Below are positions 1-9,461 of a stretch of DNA of 31,636 bases, one piece after another (the stretch's first letter is position 1; each line of letters opens with the position of its first letter). This stretch comes from Polyrhizophydium stewartii. Taxonomy: Eukaryota; Chytridiomycota; Chytridiomycetes; Rhizophydiales. Position numbers and translations under genes: made by a program. The notes under the pieces are model-generated. The model was not told the DNA's origin. It did no database searches and saw nothing but the letters and a program-made list of their open reading frames with translations. The stretch spans positions 1 through 31,636 of the forward strand of contig JADGIZ010000067.1 of assembly GCA_027604665.1 (NCBI GenBank). The letters are read 5' to 3'.

Positions 1-300
1 TCGGGGTCGATGCCGAGCTCCTCGAGCTCGGACTGGAACTCCTTGTTGACAAACTCACCGCCCTTGTCCGAGACAACGCGGCGTACGGTGTGGTTGAACT
101 GCGTCTTTGCCCACTTGATGATGCTGACAATATGCTTACCGCCTCGGCCTTGGTGCGCAGGCCGCGGACATTTCGAATCGAGATGCGCCATCGACAACCA
201 AGAGCAAGTACGGCGTGCTATTCTTGCCGAAAGACACCCAACGCGTACACGAGCTGTCCTCATAAGAACGTGCAGCGTCTGTATTCTTCTCTCTTGGTGC
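1..300 (-). pseudogene. Ty1/copia integrase remnant, frameshifted
   Basis: On the minus strand the segment nearest the left edge reads IIKWAKTQFNHTVRRVVSDK followed by GGEFVNKEF and then an ELxxLGI motif. This is the canonical second-Asp region of a copia-type integrase core. Further right, in another frame, come YLLLVVDGASRFE (the first-Asp strand) and, in a third frame, VRGLRTKAEAVS. The three blocks are in the right order but need at least two frame changes, and there are in-frame stops, so the copy is dead. Only integrase is seen. Reverse transcriptase and RNase H would lie off the left edge. Gag and protease, which should lie to the right, are absent because the TmcB-like gene starts at 379. 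I infer a 5'-truncated old insertion. Exact ends are not resolvable here. Confidence 0.8.
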
Positions 301-378
301 CTTCTTCGATTCGACACGCTCATCCGCAGGTTGACAAAGCTCGCGGCTTCTTGATTTTCGCGCCCCAACACGAAGGAC

Positions 379-3300
379 ATGGCGATTGCGAGGTCGGCCA
401 GCGAGCTGAGCCACGCGTCGTCGCGCAACGAGTTTGGCGATGCATATCAGGTCGATAGCGCGCGCAAGAGCCTTGCGAAGCAAGCGCTACTCAGTCCGTT
501 TCGCCAGGGGCTATACACGCTCTGCTCGATGCTCGTCGGCTTCCGTTGCATGCTTGACTCCCTGGCGCTTCCGGCAGCTCTTCTTGGAGATCTGCAGCTC
601 GTCTGCTTCTATCTCACGCCTGTCATGGGCATCCGCTACAAGATTCCGCCGCCGCTGCTGATGAGCGTTACATCCCGTGGCCTTGATAGCAGCAGTGAGC
701 CGGGCCTTCTCGCCTTGACAAGCACGCTTACCGTCGCGTCGCTGGCGCCGGCTATCTTGGCCTTTGCCGCATACAAGCAGCCGGTGGGTGCCAAGGTTTG
801 GCACCCGCCCAGCTGCGTGCTTACGATATTTGGTCTGCGCGACACAGCAAGGAACCAAGTTATTCAGAGTACTTCTCGCTTCTACGCGGGCCGCAGCCAT
901 GCTCTTTCCAACCGCCTTTGCGTGCGTAAAGATGGACATTTCGAGCCCACGTGCTGCATCTAACTAACAATATTTTCTGAATCATGACTGGGCTGCGGCA
1001 GAGTGCCGATGATAAGCGCATTCTTGGTTGCCTTTGACTGCAAGTCGGGAGTTCCTTGCGCAAGTCAGAGCCACATTCCGCATCTCGTCGTTTCGGCGGT
1101 CGGGCTTGCGTCATACTTTGTCGTATCGCTCTTAATGACGATACTGTAAGCTTAGCCTCAAACTTTTGACATCGTCGATAACCAGACGACTTACTTGCTT
1201 TTCAAGTTTCTTCGACCCTGACCCAACAAAAAAAGACGTCTGGAGCGTATCGACGCCACGCCTAAACTTGATACTCTTTCTCCTGAAGATGCTTCTGATG
1301 GTCGTGGCCGTCTTTCCGCCAGAGTCAGAGTTTTACCTGCGCTCAATTATCACAACGCTGGGTGCGGCTATGATGTTTGTACTCCACAACATCTATCATC
1401 CCCACTACAATCATATCATCACGCACACTGTGGGTAGCATCTTCCGCAACTGTGATGCTGCCCCGCCAATGCTAATTTTGACTGCAGCGCTCCTCGATTT
1501 ACTTTGCGGTTTTTTGCTTTGGTGCAGCAAACCTCCCTGCTGGTGCCTTATACGGCATTCAAGATCAAGCGACTGAGTCAGCTGTCATATTCATGGTCAT
1601 CATGTTCGCACTTGCACTCCCTTGCGGGTTCAAGCTTTCAGGTAGCCGCCAAACAAAAGCGTACGATCTTAGCCGAGCTGACCGCAAGAATGCAGCATAT
1701 TGTTATCGGCGATTGCAAGCCAAGCTTCTTAATGCAATCCGCAATCGACGGGAGGCGTACAAAAATGGAGTCTGGTCGGACGACAGTAATTTGTTTTGGT
1801 CATGTTTCCAGGCAGACATCGTCGCGCGGTTCGCGACCCAACACCTCTTTGGGCGTCGTGCGCCGCGGACAGAGGATTTTGACGAGGTCATCAGCATCTT
1901 CAGAGTAAGCCCCGTCCACATTCTTTCGTGATTGCAGGCGGCTTACTGCAATCAGCGAGGGCTCTCTGAGTTTCCCAACAACCCATACGTCATGGCGGCG
2001 TATGCAAGCTACCTGGGCAAGCTCCTCAACGACCATGAGCACTCGACGCGGGTTGCGACAAAGATCGATATCTTGCGAGTCTACGCAGACACACAATTTC
2101 AGATTTACATGATTCTTGAAGTGAGCATGCCCGGCGACTCCAGCACTAGCGGTAATGAAACTGACCCGCTGCACGGATATTTCAGACGGAGCAAAAAGAC
2201 AAGGAGCTTTTTTTCCTGGATCTGCAAACCGACGTTGACATGGCGACCCTGAATGAGTACTCGCACATTATCATCGACACCAAACTCAACCACTACTTTT
2301 CCATGCTACACTCGCGCAATCTTTGGGCAGCCGTCCTTGACCGAGTTGAGACTTATGCAATACCTGAACGAGGCACTTTTCGGCCGTGCTTACGGTATAC
2401 GCACCAGGGATACAGTTTGGGCAAAGTTGAGCATCTTGCGGAGCAACTTCAAATCTGTATCAACCGCGCCGAGGACGGGTACAACAAGCTTATCGCGCGG
2501 TGCGTGCCGTCGAGCCGCGCCATCAGCATAGTGATGCTGACCAATCCCCAGCTTTCCTGGCAGCTCCCGTGTCAGACGATTTTACTCATACTTTTGTTTG
2601 TGGTCGCTGAATAGCGATGCCAAGGCTATGCGGCTGCTTCTCGAGGCAGAGCAGCGCGACCAACAGTTATGCGATACGGAGCAACGCCGTGCCCGCGCGG
2701 GGCGATCTGTGCTCAGCGGATCCGTCACTCCAGCGCGTACGTCACAGACAAGCAAAGGATCCAAGGAGGAGAGCCGTGAAAAGGAGAACAAGCGGCTTAG
2801 AAGCAAGCTGCTGAAACGCAACAGAAGCGACATCAAGCGGCTGCTTACAGCGACCACGGTGATCGGAGTCATTGCGACAGCTGTTCTGATCACCGCGCAC
2901 GTCGTTGTAGGAAATGTAGTTTCCTCTGCCTTTTTCGCACGCCAAAGCAGCACGGCGCTGACCGCATATTCCAGCTACTCGCCAACATTCACCACGAGTT
3001 TGACTATGCTGTCACCACCGACTCACGAGACCTCCTGACCAGTATTGCGTGGCGGCGATGCCGGCAGCTACAAAAAGCGCGTCTCAGCAATGACCGTGCG
3101 ACATTCACTGCGACCCAGTCGCTGATCTACAGTGAGATGGCCGACCTTAAGAAGATGGCCCAGGAGCTTTTTGCAGACCCCTACTCGTCCATCCGGGTTA
3201 ATGGATATAGCGCATTTACGGACACATGGGTGCGCGACAATTGTTTTGTAGCATATCTCGGCTTGCTGTCTGACAACCTGGCCGTAGGTTCAGTTCCAGC

Positions 3301-5718
3301 TGACGTTCTACCCAGAGCTGCCCAATGTAGCCGTCAGTGTCAACGGCACTCTCTTGGACGCCATGGTGGCAATAGCAAACAGCGGCATGGCACTCTCTGG
3401 CGTTTCGTTTGACGATTTCCGCATGCCCGAGATCAGCGTCAACAGTGATTTCCGACTGATTGCGGATAACTGGTTCTCGATGCAGGCAACCTGTGAGTTG
3501 ATGATTGTTGCGCACTGCGCCTGTCCAGAGCGCTAAAGCGGCGCATCGCACGGCAGACAATCAGTTTCGAAACGCATTCTTCGACAAGGAGCAGTCGTGG
3601 GCAATGACGGCCGTCATCGTGATCCTCTGTCTTACGGGTGCCCACATTGCGGTTTTCGCCATTTTCATCCTCATTCTGGACGTTGTTTTAGTTCAGCGCT
3701 TCCGCAAAAAGCAGAACGAAATGCTTGAAGTCTTTCGGGTTTTGCCCAGCGCAATCAAAAACGAAAAGCTCACGGTGATGATCCCGCGCCACAAAAGCAC
3801 ATCCGTCCAGACGTCGCAATATGCTGACGCGCGGCTTAGGCGCTCGAGCAAGCGCAGCAGGACGACATTTTGGAGCTCGATCAAAACTACTCGAACAGAA
3901 CTGGGCTGGCAAGCGGCGAATTCAAGCACCGCTCGTTTCGCAACGAGTACATCGCCTACACCGCAGCGACAATCGCACTCGCGGCCGCATTCGCGTATCT
4001 CAACATCCTCAATGTCAATTACCTCATCCGCATGATCGGCAGTGTGGTGCAGATGAGCGACCTCGAGATACGCACGCTTCGGACAATCAACCTCGTACAG
4101 GAGCTTGCTTGGAACGACACCATGACTTGGTCAAGCGACGCAGAAATTCGCAGCAATATCGTCAACGAGGTGGCGCTTGCGTCCCAGACATACAAAGATT
4201 TTATGTTTGGCAACCCCTCGAGGAAGCCTGCGTCGCCAAGCGCAGATACATACCTTGGGCCGGAGGACCTCAGCGGTGGGATCACGAGCTGCCTTGCAAT
4301 CGATCCGCTCGTATGCGACATGCGCGTCTACGATTCCTCAATCGGATACACGCCAGCATTGCTCAACTACGGCATTGTCCACCTACAAGATTCGCTCATC
4401 AACATCTTCAAAGATATCGCCAAGTCGGCGGAAACAGGCCCGTTCGCTCCTCCAGCAGGCACGCTCGCTCTTCTCGACAAGGTTCTGGAACCGGATTTAT
4501 TTGACGGCTGGGCTCTGCGGCGTCAGGCGATATCTAACGGCCTTGAAACCAATCTGCATTCGGCAATTGTTGTCAACGATTGGATCTTGGCCGCCGAAAT
4601 CCTGACTATTTTCGTTGGCCAATTCATAGTCTTTACGCGCATGATCAACTATTTCCAGGTTAGTGCCTGGCACCCAGACTTGCGACGGCGACGCTGAGTT
4701 AACATGATTATTGCAGTTCCTCGACCGCTGCAACGTGGAGCTGCTCGTCCGCCTGCCGCGCGAGGTCAAAAGGCTCCCAGAGTTCGCGCGGTTCCTGACT
4801 GATCAGTTGTCCAATTCTCAGCGAACCAAAGTGCCGGCGTTCCTGATCCGCTGGGGTTTGGCTCGCCCAGTCGAGCAAGACGATCAGCTTGATATCATCA
4901 AGGATTTGCGAAGAGGCTCGACCGTGCGCCGTCGCGGTGAAGAGAAGGAGCAGGACGACGGGGATACGGCTCGCCGAACAAGTGGCCGCTTTAGTATCTT
5001 TGCAACCATGTTCAACGACCTCAAAAGACGTGGCCGGGACAACGAGAACGAAGACGCGGACCACGATCTCGGGTTGACGAGCGATCCTGACTCGGAGGCA
5101 CATGCCGATGACCAAGATATGTTGCACACTGCCGCCGACCCGAGCAGGGAGCCTGACTTGGACTCGGACGGCCTGTTTGTGCACGGAAGCAGCGCCCACG
5201 AGTCCTCTGCGCATCCGAGGCAAGGGCCTGCAATACTCGTCCACGACTATTGGCCCGAGGCAGCCGCCGACGCGATCGCCGAAGATCCAGACGACGACGC
5301 AGGCGGCGCGAAGCCTCGTGAACCATCTGCAGGTCGTCCATCTGGCGTCACCAAGATCATTGCCGAGGCCCGATCGAAGCAGCGATCGATCACATTTAGC
5401 GACGACCTTCCAAAAGCTTCGCCAAGAAGCAGCTCTGTCGAGCCCTCTGAAAACGTGCGTCGTCTGTCGGTCTCGATCGTCAAGGGTCTCGCTCACGATG
5501 CGTCTCAGGGCTCCGGCCGTCGCTCCTCTGTCGCCCGTGCTCGTGGCGTCTCTGATCCCGGGCAGCGGCCCTCGCTCGGCGCATGGGTGCCCGCAGGTCT
5601 GCCGACAGCGGACGAGAGAGGCGAGCTCGGCATCTCGTCGCCGAGCGTGGGAGATGCGCTCGTCGAGGCACGGAGCGAGGGCGGAGAAGGGGAGGCTGGC
5701 GAGGCCAGCGAGCAGTAA
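379..5718 (+). CDS. TmcB/TmcC-like multipass membrane protein A, 14 exons, 1516 aa
   Basis: Exons: 379-783, 848-921, 1002-1145, 1207-1429, 1488-1641, 1696-1904, 1956-2120, 2186-2499, 2552-2915, 2975-3229, 3288-3492, 3557-3774, 3840-4658, 4717-5718. All phases close into one frame, and every junction was checked against the paralog at 22681-28827. About eight hydrophobic helices lie in residues 20-333. A TPR-like cytosolic block follows (about 345-620, with FPNNPYVMAAYASYL and FPGSSRVRRFYSYF repeats). Then come a helix (660-682), a predicted extracellular domain (685-850), helices (852-876, 946-970), a second extracellular domain (970-1150) and a last helix (1157-1180). The tail to 1516 is Ser/Asp/Glu-rich. 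TmcB/TmcC repeat proteins are known from Dictyostelium and chytrids. A sensory role is inference. Start is the first ATG of the open frame. The stop is 33 nt before the next gene. Confidence 0.75.
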
Positions 5719-5751
5719 ATTACCCAAACTTGCCTCTGCTGTCGACTTGAC

Positions 5752-6933
5752 ATGAACGACCTTCCAGAGCTTGACCAGCACTGGGCGGCGGATTGGGCGG
5801 GACACCTGCGCGCACAGGCGGCGCAGCCGCCGCAGCCCAAGGCGACTGGGGCTGGGTGCTGCAGCGCCGAGGATGGCGAGCTCGAGGATGGCGAGCTCGA
5901 GGACGGCGAGCTCGAGGACGCCGTGGCCCAGAACGACGACCCGGCCGGCCCGGCAGCGAGGCCTACCCCCGCCGCCGAGCGAGCTGTCGATGCGGCAGCC
6001 GCGGCTGCGCATGCACCAAGCGCAGGCACCGGAAAGCGGGCCGAGCGGGCCGGCCGCGTGCCCAGCACGAACGCACATTCCAAGAGGCGGCCACACGCCC
6101 GCTCGCGGAGGCCAGGAGCAGCCGGCCCACGTGCGGACGATCGCCCTGGCGGGCGGCTGCCAGAGTCGAATCTCCACACCCATGATACCGTCGCTCCGAC
6201 GGCCGCTCCCTCCGCGCCGCCGTTGCTATCGGCTGTGTTTGGTGCTCATGTCGCTCACTCGGAGCTCGTCAAGCAGATGCAGCCAGACTCGGCGATGCCC
6301 GAGGCCTCAGAGGGCGCCGGCGATCTGCCGGCAGCTCCCAACAGAGATGCACCTTCTAAGCGTCGGTCGCACCAGGAGGCAGATGGCGCCGTCGGCCCGC
6401 CCAAGCGCCGCCGCAAAGATGGATCTGCCAAGGCCGCGACTCCGTGTGCGTTCTGGGCTCGCGGCTCCTGCACGCTGGGCAGCCAATGCCAGTACTCCCA
6501 TGCAGGGCCGGGCTACGATCGACGTTCACTCCAGGTCTGCAGATTCTTCAAATCAGGGAGCTGCGTTCAAGGCTCACACTGCGTGTTCTCGCACAATCTG
6601 CACATGGAGCCCTGTGTGTTCTTCCACAAGCTACGAGGCGGAAGCGGCAGCTGTCGAGCCGGCGCAAAATGCCAGTTCTCACATAGTCCGATCACCCAGC
6701 AGCAGCGTCTGCAGCTGCAACTTGACCAAGAGCGCTGGGAGCGCGAGGTGGCCGCAAAGCCCAGGGGAATGCCCGATCAACCGCCAACCCAGACCGAAGC
6801 AGGGCCGAGGACTGCGCAACCTGCGCCGGCGTTTGCAGCGGTGGATCTTGGCATTGCTGCCCCTACCGCCCCAGTCGACTCGCACCCGACTTCGTGGAGC
6901 TTCTTTCCACTTGAGCCCGCATCTCGTATTTAA
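5752..6933 (+). CDS. Triple CCCH zinc-finger protein, ZC3H4/Su(sable)-like, 393 aa
   Basis: Single-exon gene. Three CCCH fingers lie close together: C232-x7-C240-x5-C246-x3-H250, C263-x7-C271-x5-C277-x3-H281, and C288-x12-C301-x5-C307-x3-H311. The third is followed by SPITQQQRLQLQL, which resembles the segment after the last finger in animal ZC3H4, ZC3H6 and Su(sable). That family also carries acidic ED-GEL runs near the N terminus. Here residues 40-56 are three EDGEL repeats. A basic PPKRRRKDG stretch at about 216-224 looks like a nuclear localization signal. In animals these proteins bind nascent RNA and restrict unproductive transcription; transfer of that role here is inference. The middle is Ala/Pro-rich and probably disordered. 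The ATG is 33 nt after the upstream stop, so the 5' UTR must be very short or overlap that gene. Confidence 0.8.
   Translation: MNDLPELDQHWAADWAGHLRAQAAQPPQPKATGAGCCSAEDGELEDGELEDGELEDAVAQNDDPAGPAARPTPAAERAVDAAAAAAHAPSAGTGKRAERAGRVPSTNAHSKRRPHARSRRPGAAGPRADDRPGGRLPESNLHTHDTVAPTAAPSAPPLLSAVFGAHVAHSELVKQMQPDSAMPEASEGAGDLPAAPNRDAPSKRRSHQEADGAVGPPKRRRKDGSAKAATPCAFWARGSCTLGSQCQYSHAGPGYDRRSLQVCRFFKSGSCVQGSHCVFSHNLHMEPCVFFHKLRGGSGSCRAGAKCQFSHSPITQQQRLQLQLDQERWEREVAAKPRGMPDQPPTQTEAGPRTAQPAPAFAAVDLGIAAPTAPVDSHPTSWSFFPLEPASRI
5869..5922 (+). repeat. 15-bp in-frame tandem repeat (EDGEL x3)
   Basis: Three consecutive 15-bp units GAGGAYGGCGAGCTC (5869-5883, 5884-5898, 5899-5913) plus a partial fourth (GAGGACGCC) encode EDGEL three times and then ED. 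Units differ only at one T/C wobble position, which points to recent slippage within an older acidic motif typical of ZC3H4-like proteins. Confidence 0.9.
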
Positions 6934-7098
6934 TGAAATTCAACGTCGACTGCGTGTACTTGAGGCGTGCCCACCAGAGCCTAGAAAACGACTAGCCAGT
7001 ATCCATGTGTCATGCCTCGATATCGCGCGGACTTCAAAATGCAGCTGGTTGAGTGAAATCAGGACTTTCCCCGAGTATTTCTCGGCCGGCCGCGAACG

Positions 7099-8263
7099 AT
7101 GACCCTCAACGGCATTGACTGGACGAGCCAGGGAATCGACGGCGGTGCCAACGCAGGCAGCATACGCAGCAGCAGCGATAGGCGAGACGTCAGTAGCGCA
7201 ACAGACGGCGTCGCACTCGGCACCGCGAGCAGCAGAGGCCCCGGCGCGGCACGCTCAGACCACGAGCGCCAGTTCGGGCACTTTGAGCAGGCCGTGACGA
7301 TGCGGTCGTTTCTGCGTGCGAAGCGCCCGTCGGTGAGCGCCAACCTCGGCTGGCGCAGTCGGGCGGCTGCGAGCCAGCTCAACCGCTGACTCCCTGCCGC
7401 GGGCTCGCCGCGGGCCGGCTTGCATCGTGCGCTGCTGGCACGTCGAGCGCATTCAGGCGACCTTCCTTGCGAAGCACGGAGCGCAACCCGTGCGACATCC
7501 GACAGGCCAGGGTCCCGCGACCCCATCCACGGCGCACGTCCTGCCGCAGGCTCCGGCTCCTGCGACAGCAGGCCGAGCTGAGGCGACGGCAGTGCCTTCA
7601 CAAGACCCTGCGAGCCCACCGAGCTCCTGTCCAGGGGTCGCGCTGCCAACGGCGGAGAGCGGAGACCGACCCAAAGCCGAGGCGGCGGACCCGGCCGCTC
7701 TGGCTGTACCTGCAACGACGCCCGCTCTGGTCTCGTCGTTGCAGCGGTCGGCCACGTTCCCAAGCTCCAGGACAGGCTACCAAGATGCTTCAGTGCTTCT
7801 TGTTCCGCAGCCGGCCGTGCAGGACCTCTATCGCCAAGTTTCGAGACTCGAGACGTCGATGCAGCGCATCGAGGCTTCTGTTCTGGCGAGCGAGCGAGAC
7901 TGCGTCGAGAGATGCGCCAAGCGGCAGGAAACAGACATGGCAGAGGCGTCCCAGCGGCGCGGCATCAAGCGAGACCTGGAGGAGATGCAGCAGTCGTCGG
8001 CGGCTCACGCGGCGGCCGTCGACGCGCAGTTGGCGGGCCTTTCGGCTCGGATCGCCCAACTCGAGCTTGAGCAGATCAAGCTGCGCGAGGAGCAGCTGGC
8101 GGCAGCAGCGCGGCAGCATGCCCGCGAGAAGGAGCAGGAGACCAAGCGCCAGCGCACCTCACTCAGGAGCATGCTGGTATCCGCGGCCGTCGGGGCCGTT
8201 GCCGCCCTGACGACAGCCGCGGGGATGCTGCTGAGCTCCGATCTTGAACTTTCGCAAGAATGA
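7099..8263 (+). CDS. Coiled-coil protein with C-terminal membrane anchor, 2 exons, 346 aa
   Basis: I do not recognise a family. Exon 1 is 7099-7332 and exon 2 is 7457-8263. The intron starts GTGAGC, contains CGCTGAC and ends TTCAG, joining in phase 0. Residues 80-195 are Pro/Ala/Ser-rich and probably disordered. Residues 198-313 form a long heptad-rich, charged coiled coil. Residues 318-338 are a single Ala/Val/Gly-rich hydrophobic segment, and only about eight residues follow it. This is the layout of a tail-anchored protein facing the cytosol (golgins, some SNARE-associated and mitochondrial or peroxisomal tethers); the target membrane cannot be read from sequence. The stop codon is only 3 nt before the ATG of the sphingomyelinase-like gene. 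A spliced fusion with that gene is possible, but I found no convincing donor/acceptor pair for it. Confidence 0.65.
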
Positions 8264-8266
8264 ACC

Positions 8267-9316
8267 ATGCCCGCGAGCATCCGCCTGCTCACCTACAACC
8301 TGTTTCTGCGCCCGCCAGGCATCCACTCTGACGGCGGCGACTTCAAGTGGGACCGCATGCACCAGTTCGCCGAAACCGAGCTCGGCCTCTTTGATGTTGT
8401 TGCCGTGCAAGAGTGCTTTGCGTTCGGGACCTCGCGACGCAGCGAGCTGGTGCGCCTGGCCAGCAAGGCCGGCCTTGGGTACCACTGCGCCTGCCCCGTG
8501 CCAGGCTGGCTCTCGCTGAGCGTCGACGGCGGCTTGCTCATCCTCAGCCGCATGCCCATCACCGCCACGGACTTTCTTCGGTTCCCGCGCGGCACCCACT
8601 CGGACTGGTGGGTGTCGCACACCAACGTCACGCCTGAGCCGACGCACTTGGCCGCAGGTGATGTGCGTTCTGCTGGCGCTTACCGAGTGTGCCCTCCCAC
8701 CACGGCTTGCGCCTCCAGGCTCGCAGCCAAAGGCGTTCTTCAGGCAACCATCGATGTCGGGGGCGGCCGCAGCCTGCTCCTCTTTGCCACACACACCCAG
8801 GCGAGCTACGAGCAGGACCCACCGATGGACTCGCCGGCGCTGCAGATCCGTCTCGCGCAGCTGCGCGCCGTCTCTGCGTTCGTGGCCGCAAAGGCCACGG
8901 CGCACGCATCAGGCGGAGCAGCCCCCTTAGTGCTTCTGGTCGGCGATCTTAATGTCAATGGTCGCGCCTCGCGCTCCGACGGAATGTCGCACAGTGAAGA
9001 GTATCTCGCGGCCACAGAAGCGCTCAGCGGCAAGCACGGAGGCTCTGCCGCAGCCATGGCTGTCGAGGATCTCGCGTATACGGCGCTGGGCGAGCATCCC
9101 GTCACGACCGGTACTATTGGCCTCGCGCAGCAAGACCCCGAAAACAAATGCCTTGATTATATCATACGCCTCACGCCCGTCGGTGCGTCTGCTGGAGAGG
9201 CGGCGACGGACGTCAGCTTTGCCGATGTGGGCGTGGAGCCATTCAAAGTGCAAGGAAAGCCGTACACTCACCTGTCGGATCACAGCGGACTGCGTGCGAC
9301 AGTCGTATGGAGTTGA
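8267..9316 (+). CDS. Neutral-sphingomyelinase-like EEP phosphodiesterase
   Basis: An endonuclease/exonuclease/phosphatase-fold hydrolase. Seen in order: LTYNLFLRPPGI; VQECF (metal-binding Glu); GGLLILSRMPI, matching the nSMase substrate-recognition segment; THTQASY, diagnostic for the sphingomyelinase branch; GDLNVNGR (catalytic Asp and Asn); CLDYII; and LSDHSGL (catalytic Asp-His). Enzymes of this branch hydrolyse sphingomyelin, or inositol-phosphosphingolipids in fungi, to ceramide with Mg2+. The frame is open throughout as 349 aa. However, 8608-8718 starts GTGGGT, ends CCAG, is 111 nt (a multiple of three) and interrupts the conserved W-xxKGVL segment. I therefore predict exons 8267-8607 and 8719-9316, giving 312 aa. 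No signal peptide or membrane helix is evident, unlike yeast Isc1, so localization may depend on partners. Confidence 0.85.
   Translation: MPASIRLLTYNLFLRPPGIHSDGGDFKWDRMHQFAETELGLFDVVAVQECFAFGTSRRSELVRLASKAGLGYHCACPVPGWLSLSVDGGLLILSRMPITATDFLRFPRGTHSDWWVSHTNVTPEPTHLAAGDVRSAGAYRVCPPTTACASRLAAKGVLQATIDVGGGRSLLLFATHTQASYEQDPPMDSPALQIRLAQLRAVSAFVAAKATAHASGGAAPLVLLVGDLNVNGRASRSDGMSHSEEYLAATEALSGKHGGSAAAMAVEDLAYTALGEHPVTTGTIGLAQQDPENKCLDYIIRLTPVGASAGEAATDVSFADVGVEPFKVQGKPYTHLSDHSGLRATVVWS
8608..8718 (+). other. Probable stopless 3n intron in the sphingomyelinase-like gene
   Basis: Donor GTGGGT and acceptor CTCCAG, phase 2. Removing it joins SDW directly to LAAKGVLQATID, as expected for the family. 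Retention would insert 37 residues without a stop, so a simple ORF caller would translate through it. Confidence 0.65.
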
Positions 9317-9325
9317 TCTCCAGGC

Positions 9326-9331
9326 AATAAA
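9326..9331 (+). promoter_or_regulatory. AATAAA polyadenylation signal for the sphingomyelinase-like gene
   Basis: A perfect AATAAA lies 9 nt after the TGA ending at 9316. The 3' UTR is therefore predicted to be very short, and cleavage would fall within the 145-nt gap before the apyrase ATG. Confidence 0.55.
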
Positions 9332-9461
9332 ATGGATCCATGCTTCGCCCAAGAGGCGGGTGCCGCATCGCCTGCCGCCGGGTGACCTCGGCACGTCCGT
9401 CGCCCGACCTGCTGCAGCACAGCTCAACCCGCACGCCTCGGCTGCCCAAAGTTGCCGCGAG

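Noticed and set aside
1905..1937. 33-nt intron in gene A ending at the first AG
   Set aside because: Too short for splicing. The acceptor at 1955 gives 51 nt and aligns RGLSEFP exactly with RGMLEFP of gene B.
379..5718. Gene A as a broken, multiply frameshifted pseudogene
   Set aside because: Every frame break coincides with a GT-AG intron of normal size that has an equal-phase counterpart in gene B, so the gene reads as intact.
4708..6183. 491-codon open frame on the minus strand
   Set aside because: It lies antisense across the tail of TmcB-like gene A and the N-terminal half of the zinc-finger gene, both of which have strong evidence. Its product is Arg/Ala/Gly/Pro-rich with no motif, as expected for GC-rich antisense frames.
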